64,000 bases of DNA from Duganella sp. CF402 (GTDB lineage Bacteria; Pseudomonadota; Gammaproteobacteria; Burkholderiales; Burkholderiaceae_D): assembly GCF_900109645.1 (NCBI RefSeq), contig NZ_FOBG01000002.1, forward strand, positions 434,001 through 498,000, read 5' to 3'. Of this stretch, positions 24,761-32,824 are shown in pieces. Position 1 is the first letter of the stretch. Each line of letters begins with the position of its first letter. Position numbers and translations under genes: made by a program. The notes beneath the pieces are model-generated. The model had not been told where the DNA came from. It saw nothing but the letters and a program-made list of their open reading frames with translations, and made no database searches.

Positions 24761-26037
24761 GCACCGTCGCCGACAACGCAGCGCGCGCACTGCTGCGCCA
24801 GATGTTCGACGCCGCCATCAAGGCGGCGCAGCCGGCGCTGTGCGTGCCCCCGGCCCTGCCTGCCGCGCCGAAAGGACGACTGGTCGTCATCGGCGCCGGC
24901 AAGGCCTCGGCCGAAATGGCGCGCGCAGTGGAGCGCAACTGGGCCGGCCCGCTGACTGGCCTGGTGGTGACGCGCTACGGCTACGCGGTCCCCTGCGAGC
25001 GCATCGAAATCCTCGAAGCCGGCCATCCGGTTCCCGATGCCGCCGGCCTGCAAGCGGCCCGCCGCATCCTCGACCGGGTGCAAGGCCTGAGCGGCGACGA
25101 CACGGTACTCTGCCTGATTTCCGGCGGCGGCTCCTCCCTGATGCCGCTGCCGCTGGAAGGCATCACACTGGAGGACAAGCAAAAGGTCAACCACGCCTTG
25201 CTGCAATCCGGCGCCACCATCAGCGAAATGAACTGCGTGCGCCGCCACCTGTCCGCCATCAAAGGCGGGCGCCTGGCGGCCGCCTGCCACCCGGCCAAAG
25301 TCGTCACCCTGCTGATCTCCGACGTCCCCGGTGACGACCCGCGCGACATCGCCTCCGGCCCCACCGTGGCCGACGCCAGCACCTGCGCCGACGCGCTGGC
25401 GGTGATACAGCGCTACGCCATCGAGCTCCCCGAACGTGTGCTGGAAGCGCTGCGCAGCGGCCGCGGAGAGTCCATCAAACCGGGCGATCCGCGCCTGGCC
25501 GGCAACCAGGTCCACATCATCGCCACACCGCAGATGGCGCTGGAAGCGGCCGCCCGCGTAGCGCAAGCCAACGGTATCGCCGCCCACATTCTCGGCGACA
25601 GCATCGAGGGCGAAGCGCGCGACGTTGGCAAAGTCATGGCCGGCATCGCACTGCAAGCCGCGCGCCGCAAGCAGCCTTTCGCCGCACCCTGCGTGCTGCT
25701 CTCCGGCGGCGAAACCACCGTCACCGTGCGCGGCACCGGACGCGGAGGACGCAACGTCGAATTCCTGCTGTCCTGCGCCATCGCCCTGCAAGGTGAAGCA
25801 AACATCTATGGACTGGCCGGCGATACCGACGGCGTCGACGGACAAGAGGAAATCGCCGGCGCCTGCATCGGGCCGGACACGCTGGCGCGCGCCTGGCAGG
25901 CAGGCCTGCGCCCCGCCGACAGCCTCGATAACAACAACGGCCACGGCTTCTTCCAGGCGCTGGGCGACAGCGTCATCACCGGCCCCACGCTGACCAACGT
26001 CAACGACTTCCGTGCGCTACTCATCACAGGAAACTAA
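24757..26037 (+). CDS. ttuD: Glycerate 2-kinase / hydroxypyruvate reductase (TtuD/GarK-II type)
   Basis: A 426-residue member of the type II glycerate kinase (MOFRL) family. The N-terminal domain holds GRLVVIGAGKASAEMARA and LISGGGSSLMPLP; the C-terminal MOFRL domain has LSGGETTVTVRGTGRGGRN and AGDTDGVDG. It phosphorylates D-glycerate to 2-phosphoglycerate; older literature names the A. vitis homologue hydroxypyruvate reductase. It overlaps the symporter gene by four bases (ATGA), so translation is coupled, and it feeds the next step, pyruvate kinase via enolase. Confidence 0.88.
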   Translation: MSTVADNAARALLRQMFDAAIKAAQPALCVPPALPAAPKGRLVVIGAGKASAEMARAVERNWAGPLTGLVVTRYGYAVPCERIEILEAGHPVPDAAGLQAARRILDRVQGLSGDDTVLCLISGGGSSLMPLPLEGITLEDKQKVNHALLQSGATISEMNCVRRHLSAIKGGRLAAACHPAKVVTLLISDVPGDDPRDIASGPTVADASTCADALAVIQRYAIELPERVLEALRSGRGESIKPGDPRLAGNQVHIIATPQMALEAAARVAQANGIAAHILGDSIEGEARDVGKVMAGIALQAARRKQPFAAPCVLLSGGETTVTVRGTGRGGRNVEFLLSCAIALQGEANIYGLAGDTDGVDGQEEIAGACIGPDTLARAWQAGLRPADSLDNNNGHGFFQALGDSVITGPTLTNVNDFRALLITGN

Positions 26038-26038
26038 T

Positions 26039-27460
26039 ATGCACCGCAACCGCAACGCCAAAATCGTCGCCACGCTCGGCCCGGCCAGCAGCGACCGCGA
26101 TACCATCGAAGCCCTGTTCCGCGCCGGCGCCGACGTGTTCCGCCTGAACTTCAGCCACGGCAACCACGCCGACCACAAACAGCGGCTCGACATCATCCGT
26201 GCCGTCGAACGCGATAGCGGACGCTCCATCGGCGTGCTGCTCGACCTGCAAGGGCCCAAGCTGCGACTGGGTACGTTTGCCGACGGCCCGGTCACGCTGC
26301 ACGCCGGCGACGCCTTCCGGGTCGACATGGACCACGAACTGCTGGGTGACCAGCACCGCGCGCCGCTGCCGCACCGTGAAATCTACGCCGCACTGGAAGT
26401 CGGCACCGAACTGCTGATCGACGATGGGCGCGTGCGCCTGCGCGTGGAATCGTTTGGCCCCGAGCATGCGGAAACGCGTGTGGTGACGGGCGGCCGCGTA
26501 TCGGACCGCAAGGGCGTCAACGTTCCGGGGGTGGTGCTGCCGCTGTCCGCCATGACGGACAAGGACCACGCCGATCTGGACTACGGATTGAACCTTGGCG
26601 TGGACTGGATCGCACTGTCCTTCGTGCAGCGCGCGGAAGACATTGAAGAAATCAAGGCCATCGTGCGCGGACGCGCGGGCATCGTCGCCAAGCTGGAAAA
26701 GCCGGCCGCGATACACAGCCTGGAAGCCATCGTCGCCGCCAGCGATGCGGTGATGGTGGCGCGCGGCGACCTTGGCGTGGAGATGCCGCCGGAGCAGGTG
26801 CCAGCCATCCAGAAGCGCATCGTACGCGCCTGCCGCAGCGCCGGAAAACCGGTGATCGTCGCCACCCAGATGCTGGAGTCGATGGTCAGCGCACCGGTGC
26901 CGACGCGCGCCGAAGCATCCGACGTCGCCACCGCGATCTACGACGGCGCGGATGCGGTGATGCTGTCTGCCGAATCGGCATCCGGCCAATACCCGCGCGA
27001 TGCGGTGCGCATCATGGACTCGATCATCGCCCAAACCGAGAGCGATCCCTTGTATCGCGAAACCGTGGCCGCAGGCATGGGCGACGCCGGCGGCATGCTG
27101 GCCTCCGACGGCATCGGCGCGGCCGTGCGCAGCGTCGCGCAAGCCTTGCCGGTAGCGGCGGTGGTGGCTTACACCAGCTCCGGCTACTCGGCGCTGCGCA
27201 TGGCGCGCGAGCGTCCGCACGCGCCCATCGTCGGCATGACGCCGCAACAAGCCACCGCCCGCCGCCTGGCGTTGGCGTGGGGCGTGTACCCGGTGCTATG
27301 CCATGCGGTGGTGGACGTGATGGAGATGAGCGAATGGGCCAGCCGCACCGTCCAGCGCGAAGGCGCGGCGCACGCAGGCGACACCATCGTCATCTCGGCC
27401 GGCATGCCCTTCGGCACGCCGGGCACCACCAATCTGCTGCGGATTATGCAGCTGGTTTAG
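26039..27460 (+). CDS. ttuE: Pyruvate kinase (tartrate-operon copy)
   Basis: A 473-residue pyruvate kinase: NAKIVATLGPASSD opens the TIM barrel; the active-site signature VAKLEKPAAIHSLEAIVAASDAVMVARGDLG is split here between residues 220 and 250 with the catalytic lysine in KLEKP; ATQMLESM and AVMLSAESASGQYP follow. A C-terminal domain of about 130 residues is present. PEP produced from glycerate is turned into pyruvate. It starts one base after the kinase stop, with CAGGAAA upstream; last gene of the operon and convergent with the amidohydrolase gene. Confidence 0.9.
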   Translation: MHRNRNAKIVATLGPASSDRDTIEALFRAGADVFRLNFSHGNHADHKQRLDIIRAVERDSGRSIGVLLDLQGPKLRLGTFADGPVTLHAGDAFRVDMDHELLGDQHRAPLPHREIYAALEVGTELLIDDGRVRLRVESFGPEHAETRVVTGGRVSDRKGVNVPGVVLPLSAMTDKDHADLDYGLNLGVDWIALSFVQRAEDIEEIKAIVRGRAGIVAKLEKPAAIHSLEAIVAASDAVMVARGDLGVEMPPEQVPAIQKRIVRACRSAGKPVIVATQMLESMVSAPVPTRAEASDVATAIYDGADAVMLSAESASGQYPRDAVRIMDSIIAQTESDPLYRETVAAGMGDAGGMLASDGIGAAVRSVAQALPVAAVVAYTSSGYSALRMARERPHAPIVGMTPQQATARRLALAWGVYPVLCHAVVDVMEMSEWASRTVQREGAAHAGDTIVISAGMPFGTPGTTNLLRIMQLV

Positions 27461-27467
27461 CAGCGCA

Positions 27468-28826
27468 TCAAAGGCCGTAGTCGACGTCCTTCGGCGCCAC
27501 ACCCTCTTCGGCGCTGGCGCTGAACGGCAACTGCTGGTTGTCGCGCTTGTAGACCACGCCCTCCTTCATCACGAAGCCGACCTTGGTCATCAAGCTGATA
27601 TCGGACAGCGGATTGCCCGGCACCGCCACCAGATCGGCAAACTTGCCAACGCTGATGCTGCCCAGATCCTTGTCCTGCTTGAGCAGCGCGGCCGCTTGCG
27701 TGGTGGCAGACTGGATCGCGGCCAGCGGCGGAATGCCCGCGTCCACCATGTAGCCGAATTCCTTGGCGTTCTCGCCGTGCGGGTAGACCGACGAGTCCGT
27801 GCCGAAAGCGATCTTCACGCCGGCCTTGTAGGCGCGGCCGGCCGTACCCTGCAGCAGCGGGCCGATGGCGGCGGCCTTCACCGCCACTTGCGGCGGGAAG
27901 TAGCCCGGCACCTTGGCTTTGCTCTCGACATATTTACCAGCAATGATGGTCGGAACCAGATAGGTGCCGTGTTCCTTCATCAGCTTGATGTCCTCGTCGT
28001 TCAGATAGGTGCCGTGTTCGATCGAATCGACGCCGGCGATGACGGCGCGGCGGATCGCTTCGGCGCCGTGCGCGTGCGCGGCCACCGTCATTTCGTAGTC
28101 GTGCGCGGCGGCGACGACAGCCTTGATTTCCTCGATCGTCATCTGCGCGTTGTCGGCGCTCTTGCTCTCATCGAGCACGCCGCCGGACGGCATGATCTTG
28201 ATCAGGTCCGCGCCGTCCTTGTAGTGCTGGCGCACGGCTTTCCATGCGTCGGCCGGGCCGTTGATGATGCCGTCCTTGGGACCGTGGTCGGCCATCAGGT
28301 CGGCGCGGTAACCGTCGGTGTCATCGGCGTGGCCGCCGGTGGAGCCGACTGCCGTACCGGCGGTGAAGATGCGCGGGCCAGGAATCGCGCCAGCGTTGAT
28401 GGCGTTGCGCAGCGAGATCGAGGTGTTGGCGTTGTCTGCCAGGTTGCGCACTGTGGTGAAGCCGGCCAGCAGCGTGATGCGCGCGTAATTGGTGGAGCGA
28501 ATCGCGTAGTCGGCGATATTCCAGCGGAACTGGTCGGAGTAGCCGGTGGGGCTGGTCTGGCTGGTGAGGTGGGTGTGGCTGTCGATCAGTCCCGGCAGGC
28601 AGGTCTGGCCGGCCAGATCGATGACCGTGGCGCCGGCGGGCGCCTGGCGGCCGGCCACCACTTGCGTGATGCGCTTGCCATCGATGATCACCGTGGTCTC
28701 GCCGAGCAGCTTGCCGGCTTGCGTATCCAACAGTTGGCCGCACTGCACGGCGACGAGGGTAGGCGCGGCGCTGGCGCAGGTGGCGAAGCAGGCGGCGGCA
28801 ATGGTCATGCCAGTTTGAATACGCAT
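27468..28826 (-). CDS. Exported metal-dependent amidohydrolase
   Basis: A 452-residue protein with a signal peptide (MRIQTGMTIAAACFATCASA) and an amidohydrolase/imidazolonepropionase-like beta-barrel. The metal site shows DSHTHL (HxH), a lysine in IKIMPSGG that may be the bridging carboxylated residue, AHAHGAEAIRRA, SIEHGTYL and the aspartate in FGTDSSVYPHG. Members of this group cleave prolyl dipeptides or other cyclic amides in the periplasm. Monocistronic, and divergent from the GH9 gene with the LacI-type site in between. Confidence 0.82.
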   Translation of the reverse strand: MRIQTGMTIAAACFATCASAAPTLVAVQCGQLLDTQAGKLLGETTVIIDGKRITQVVAGRQAPAGATVIDLAGQTCLPGLIDSHTHLTSQTSPTGYSDQFRWNIADYAIRSTNYARITLLAGFTTVRNLADNANTSISLRNAINAGAIPGPRIFTAGTAVGSTGGHADDTDGYRADLMADHGPKDGIINGPADAWKAVRQHYKDGADLIKIMPSGGVLDESKSADNAQMTIEEIKAVVAAAHDYEMTVAAHAHGAEAIRRAVIAGVDSIEHGTYLNDEDIKLMKEHGTYLVPTIIAGKYVESKAKVPGYFPPQVAVKAAAIGPLLQGTAGRAYKAGVKIAFGTDSSVYPHGENAKEFGYMVDAGIPPLAAIQSATTQAAALLKQDKDLGSISVGKFADLVAVPGNPLSDISLMTKVGFVMKEGVVYKRDNQQLPFSASAEEGVAPKDVDYGL

Positions 28827-28883
28827 CAAAACTCCTTGGATAAAAGGTGAGCGCAAAGTTTATCCCAGCGGCGCTTGATGTAT

Positions 28884-28901
28884 TATGAAAACGCTTTCAT
28901 A
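28884..28901 (+). promoter_or_regulatory. LacI-family operator upstream of the GH9 gene
   Basis: TATGAAA-ACGC-TTTCATA is a perfect dyad containing TGAAAACGCTTTCA, which fits the general LacI-family pattern TGnAAnCGnTTnCA at every defined position. It lies 25 bases upstream of the GH9 start and 57 bases from the divergent amidohydrolase start, so it may serve both. Confidence 0.75.
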
Positions 28902-28925
28902 AAACATTAAAACGGAGACTCCATA

Positions 28926-31121
28926 GTGAAATTTGCCACACTGCGTCCACTACTTCCACTGCTATGCCTTGCCGCGGCAACCGACAGCCACGCCGCCATC
29001 CGCGTCAACCAACTGGGTTTTGAGCCGCAGTCGGAAAAACTGGCCGTGGTAACGGACGGCGCGGCCGCCAGCTTCGACATCGTAGCGGCAGACACCGGCA
29101 AGACGGTTTTCAGCGGCAAGCTCGGTGCGCCGGCAGTGTGGAAAATGTCGGCGGAAACCGTGCGGGTGGCAGACTTCTCGGCGCTCAAAACGCCGGGCGA
29201 TTACCGCATCAAGATCGCTGGCCAGGACTTGTCCGACCGCTTCGTCATCCGCGCCGACGCCTACCGTGGCCTCAACGCGGCAGCCATCCGGGCCTACTAC
29301 ATGAACCGCGCCAGCATCGCCCTGCCGGAAAAATACGCCGGCGTCTACGCGCGGCCGGCTGGACACCCGGACGACAAAGTGCTGGTGCACGCATCGGCGG
29401 CATCGAAGCAGCGGCCGGAAGGCAGCGTGCTGGCCAGCGCCAAAGGCTGGTATGACGCCGGCGACTACAACAAATACATCGTCAACTCCGGCATCTCGAC
29501 CTACACCCTGTTGGCCGCGTACGAACACTTCCCGCAATACTTCGCCAGGCAAAACCTCAACCTCCCGGAGACGGGCAACGGCCTGCCGGACATTCTCAAC
29601 GAAGCGTTGTGGAATCTCGACTGGATGCTGACCATGCAGGACCCCAATGACGGCGGGGTGTATCACAAACTGACCAACAAATCCTTCGACGGCATGGAGA
29701 TGCCGGACCAGGTCAAAGCCACGCCGCGCTACGTGGTCCAGAAAAGCACCGCCGCAGCACTCGACTTCGCGGCCACGATGGCGACCGCCAGCCGCATCTT
29801 CAAAGCCTACGAACAGCAGCGCCCCGGCCTGTCGGCACGCATGATGGCGGCGGCGGAAGCGGCGTGGCAATGGGCGCAAGCCAATCCGGCCGTGGTGTTC
29901 CGCAACCCGTCCGACATCAAGACCGGCGAATATGGCGACGCCCGCCTCGACGACGAATTCGCCTGGGCGGCGGCGGAACTGTACATCGGCACTGGCAAGG
30001 ACAGCTACTACCGCGCCATCAAAGCGGACCAGCTGGCGGCTGGCACGCCGGGATGGAGCGACGTCGGCGGCCTGGCGTGGATCTCGCTGGCGCAGCACCG
30101 CGCGCACCTGACGCCTGCGGCCGACCGCCAGCTGATCGAAAGCCGCATCGATGGCCTGGCCGCCAATCTCGCCGCACAGTGGCGCAACTCCGCCTACCGC
30201 GTGGCTATGCAGGAGCAGGACTTCGTCTGGGGCAGCAACGCCGTGGTACTGAACCAGGCCATGATGCTGCTGCAAGGCTATCGCCTGAACGGCAAGGCCG
30301 AGTATCTGAACGCGGCGCAATCGGGCCTCGACTACGTGTTGGGCCGCAACGCCACCGGCTACTCCTTCGTCACCGGCATCGGCGCGCGGCCGGCCATGCA
30401 TCCGCATCATCGTCCGTCGGAAGCGGACAAAGTGGCCGCGCCGGTGCCGGGCTTTTTGGTCGGCGGTCCGCAGGCCGGCCAGCAGGACAAGAAAGACTGC
30501 CCGGTGCCCTACCCGGCCAAGCTGCCCGCCACCTCGTATCTCGATCACGTATGCAGCTACGCCAGCAATGAAATCGCCATCAACTGGAATGCGCCGCTGG
30601 TGTACGTCTCGGCCGCGCTGGATCAACTCACAGGAGCCTCAATGGAACAAAAAGTAGAACTGTCCACGCTGATTCGTCAGGAAGAACTGCTGCAATTCGA
30701 CAGCTTCAGCAACGACACCGCACTGGCGCTGGGCATGAAGGTGATCGAGCTGGCGCGCGCGGCCGGCAAATCAGTCGCCGTCAACATCACGCAGGATGGC
30801 ACCATGCTGTTCTACCACGGCATGCCGGGCACCAATGCCGACAACGCCAACTGGATCCGCCGCAAGAGCAACCTGGTCAACCGCACCGGCCACAGCTCGT
30901 TCTACACCCATACCGAAGTGAAGAACAATGGCGGCGACTACGACGCGCTGCCGGGACTGGACATGAAGGATTTCGCGGCGCACGGCGGCTCGTTCCCGCT
31001 GGTGGTTAAAGGCAAAGGCCGCATCGGCACGCTGACCGTCAGCGGCCTGCCGGGCGCGGAAGACCACGCGATGGCGGTGGCCGCGCTGCAAGCGTATCTG
31101 AAAGTGGATAGCAAACTGTAA
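28926..31121 (+). CDS. Secreted GH9 glycoside hydrolase fused to a UPF0303 domain
   Basis: A 731-residue protein starting at GTG with CGGAG upstream. Signal peptide MKFATLRPLLPLLCLAAATDSHA; an Ig-like CelD N-terminal domain to about residue 110 (VNQLGFEPQSEKLAVV); the GH9 (alpha/alpha)6 barrel to about residue 565 with the catalytic aspartates in YDAGDYNKYIV and the acid glutamate in SNEIAINWNAPLVY. From residue 573 on there is a complete UPF0303/PF03928-type domain (EELLQFDSFSND, NADNANWIRRKSNLV), beginning at an ATG that keeps its own AGGAG site. GH9 enzymes cut beta-1,4-glucans; UPF0303 proteins are normally free cytosolic proteins. The fusion looks like loss of a stop codon between two genes. 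Confidence 0.85.
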   Translation: MKFATLRPLLPLLCLAAATDSHAAIRVNQLGFEPQSEKLAVVTDGAAASFDIVAADTGKTVFSGKLGAPAVWKMSAETVRVADFSALKTPGDYRIKIAGQDLSDRFVIRADAYRGLNAAAIRAYYMNRASIALPEKYAGVYARPAGHPDDKVLVHASAASKQRPEGSVLASAKGWYDAGDYNKYIVNSGISTYTLLAAYEHFPQYFARQNLNLPETGNGLPDILNEALWNLDWMLTMQDPNDGGVYHKLTNKSFDGMEMPDQVKATPRYVVQKSTAAALDFAATMATASRIFKAYEQQRPGLSARMMAAAEAAWQWAQANPAVVFRNPSDIKTGEYGDARLDDEFAWAAAELYIGTGKDSYYRAIKADQLAAGTPGWSDVGGLAWISLAQHRAHLTPAADRQLIESRIDGLAANLAAQWRNSAYRVAMQEQDFVWGSNAVVLNQAMMLLQGYRLNGKAEYLNAAQSGLDYVLGRNATGYSFVTGIGARPAMHPHHRPSEADKVAAPVPGFLVGGPQAGQQDKKDCPVPYPAKLPATSYLDHVCSYASNEIAINWNAPLVYVSAALDQLTGASMEQKVELSTLIRQEELLQFDSFSNDTALALGMKVIELARAAGKSVAVNITQDGTMLFYHGMPGTNADNANWIRRKSNLVNRTGHSSFYTHTEVKNNGGDYDALPGLDMKDFAAHGGSFPLVVKGKGRIGTLTVSGLPGAEDHAMAVAALQAYLKVDSKL
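30642..31121 (+). CDS. UPF0303-type domain with its own ribosome binding site (possible internal start)
   Basis: The last 159 codons of the GH9 reading frame make a full-length UPF0303 protein (family length about 160). CACAGGAGCCTCA lies directly before the in-frame ATG at 30642, an ideal spacing for initiation, so a separate cytosolic protein may be produced in addition to the fusion. The domain belongs to the haem-degrading/HbpS-like superfamily PF03928. No stop codon separates it from the cellulase. Confidence 0.55.
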   Translation: MEQKVELSTLIRQEELLQFDSFSNDTALALGMKVIELARAAGKSVAVNITQDGTMLFYHGMPGTNADNANWIRRKSNLVNRTGHSSFYTHTEVKNNGGDYDALPGLDMKDFAAHGGSFPLVVKGKGRIGTLTVSGLPGAEDHAMAVAALQAYLKVDSKL

Positions 31122-31184
31122 TACTCGGGAATTCGGGCGCCCAGTTGAAACGCGCCCGAAAATCTGATGTAATAAAAGCACAGT

Positions 31185-31261
31185 CGGGGCGTAGCTTAGT
31201 CCGGTAAAGCGCCACGTTCGGGACGTGGAGACCGGAGGTTCGAATCCTCTCGCCCCGACCA
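31185..31261 (+). tRNA. tRNA-Pro (anticodon CGG)
   Basis: 77 bases that fold as a cloverleaf: acceptor CGGGGCG/CGCCCCG, D arm GCTTAGTCCGGTAAAGC, anticodon stem CCACG/CGTGG with loop TTCGGGA (anticodon CGG), T arm GGAGG-TTCGAAT-CCTCT, discriminator A and encoded CCA. It reads CCG proline codons. It borders the scrambled secretion locus on its 3' side. Confidence 0.95.
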
Positions 31262-31293
31262 ATAGATCCTATCGACGGGCTTCCAGACATATT

Positions 31294-31333
31294 CCACGCT
31301 GTCCGGATCGACGGGCCAATCCGGACAGCATGG
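31294..31333. terminator. Long hairpin between tRNA-Pro and the secretion locus
   Basis: GCTGTCCGGAT and ATCCGGACAGC (31298-31308 and 31319-31329) form an 11-base-pair stem, extended to 15 with one mismatch. There is no T-run, so it may be a Rho-independent stop of weak type or a mobile-element relic. Confidence 0.5.
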
Positions 31334-31343
31334 ACGCCATGCG

Positions 31344-31685
31344 TTACATCAGACGCGGCGTCAGATCCTGCAACGCGCTTCCTGCCTGCAGTGCCTGACC
31401 GGCGCTACCGAATTGCGACGCCGTCAGCAGGGTATCGGCTGGCGTCATGCTCAGACTGGATAGATTGCCATTCTTCGCATACTGGTACGCCAGATCGCCA
31501 CCAAGGGCTGCACTGTCGCTACCACTCAGGTAGTAGCTGCTGAGCGAGGGTGACAACGCCCAACTGGTCAGCGATGGATTGGCGGTACGCGCCGCATCGA
31601 ATGCACTCACCAGTCCGTCGAAGTTGAAGGTTTCAACTTTCTTGTTGTGGATCGCGCTCGAAGAGGCGACGTGTCCCTTATTGTG
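31344..31685 (-). pseudogene. Detached C-terminus of a giant type I secretion substrate
   Basis: An open frame of 113 residues (no normal start) reads NKGHVASSSAIHNKKVETF, then FNFDGLVSAFDAARTANPSL and ends LQDLTPRLM. It has the serine/alanine-rich, weakly amphipathic character of the last ~110 residues of the very large calcium-binding T1SS substrates in this bacterial group, which carry the uncleaved secretion signal. It directly follows the stop of the LprI-like gene in a different frame. The missing middle and N-terminal parts are not in the window except the fragment at 32825-34684. A GTG at 31610 could in theory start 88 residues. Confidence 0.6.
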
Positions 31686-32775
31686 TTATCGCTGACAGGT
31701 TGCAGCGTGTGCCCCCAAAGGCTGACTCGGTATCATCAATCAAGAACTGGCTGGAATAGTGGCGAAGGAATACCGGCGCACCTTGATATCGCATGACAGT
31801 GGCCTCCGCCAAACTCTGGACATAGACAGGCGCAGGTCCGCTTAGGTCGTTTTCGACCATGAATGCGCTGTCGGTCCAATCAGCGGGCCGGCAGGTCTCC
31901 GTGGCGACAGAGTCGCGCCATGTCCGCGTCGACTTCCGCATCTGCACGACCGTCTGCTGCTGTTGAGCAGTATTGATCGTTTCGTTCGTGCGCGCATCGG
32001 TCACTGCTGTGAATAGTGGCGTGGTCCACGCCAGCAACTGGCCGCCGTCAGTCACGAACTTCGCGGCAGCGTCGCGGTAAAAGGCGTCACTTCGACTCCC
32101 AGCGGGCGGGTTCGGTGCAAAATATGCTTGTGCCCCCTCACTCGACAGCCTGAGTAGTTTGGCAATCAATGCAAGGTGATCTGCGGCGACGAGGTGCCGC
32201 CAAGGAGGCGGTTCCATCCCCGGAATAGTCAGGCTGGCAGTGACGCATGGGTTATCAAGCAACACCACATTATGTCGCCGCCAGTCGGCGGCGTAATGAT
32301 TCATGTGCGACTCCGCTGCGCGACACAACTGATCTTCTGGCTGGCCGCTCACCTCCGACCAAGGACTATTAGTGGGAACCCAGCCGTTCTTCAGGGTCAG
32401 GCGCGTTTCACCGGGCTCGTCTCCCGGGCTGGGAGGAATCAATAAATCCTTTGACATCAATAGCGAGCGTATGCGTCCGACATAGACGTTTCGCAAGCAA
32501 GCCTCATCAGCACAAAGGTTACGCTCCCGCAGCCATTTCAGCTGCGCGAGCTTGGCGGATGACTTTGCCGCCGGCGCAGTCCGCGCGTACAGCCAGGCCA
32601 CGTCTTCGTCAAGCCTCGACAATTCCGCATTGGTGCAGACCTGCTGCTCCACTTCAGTGACGGCGCGCCCGCAGTGGAAACTGGCTGCCGCAACTTGAGG
32701 GTGACCGACAATAACCAACATGGCCGTAATCAAGCCAAGCCAATGTCGACGACAACTGCAGTGGAAGTGCTTCAT
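31678..32775 (-). CDS. Secreted LprI-like (DUF1311) protein
   Basis: A 365-residue protein: signal peptide MKHFHCSCRRHWLGLITAMLVIVG with cleavage after VAAA, an N-terminal lysozyme-inhibitor LprI/DUF1311-type domain (residues 35-100: SFHCGRAVTEVEQQVCTN, LDEDVAWLYA, LKWLRERNLC, CLRNVY with four cysteines), and an unrecognised C-terminal 250 residues with further cysteines. DUF1311 domains are periplasmic and some inhibit lysozyme. It lies between two halves of a broken T1SS substrate, so an immunity or accessory role is possible but unproven. The start at 32775 is set by the signal peptide; the earlier frame overlaps the previous gene. Confidence 0.7.
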   Translation of the reverse strand: MKHFHCSCRRHWLGLITAMLVIVGHPQVAAASFHCGRAVTEVEQQVCTNAELSRLDEDVAWLYARTAPAAKSSAKLAQLKWLRERNLCADEACLRNVYVGRIRSLLMSKDLLIPPSPGDEPGETRLTLKNGWVPTNSPWSEVSGQPEDQLCRAAESHMNHYAADWRRHNVVLLDNPCVTASLTIPGMEPPPWRHLVAADHLALIAKLLRLSSEGAQAYFAPNPPAGSRSDAFYRDAAAKFVTDGGQLLAWTTPLFTAVTDARTNETINTAQQQQTVVQMRKSTRTWRDSVATETCRPADWTDSAFMVENDLSGPAPVYVQSLAEATVMRYQGAPVFLRHYSSQFLIDDTESAFGGTRCNLSAITQ

Positions 32776-32824
32776 ACAGACTCTTTCAAATAAAATTTCC
32801 ATGTTGGAAAACCAATATTTGGCT

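Noticed and set aside
31241..31261. tRNA-Pro 3' end as an integration site
   Set aside because: No second copy of the tRNA 3' end was found near 35-36 kb and no integrase gene is present, so an island boundary is not shown.
30771..31290. Reading frames running antisense through tRNA-Pro
   Set aside because: They cross a structured RNA gene and overlap the UPF0303 domain; no coding support.
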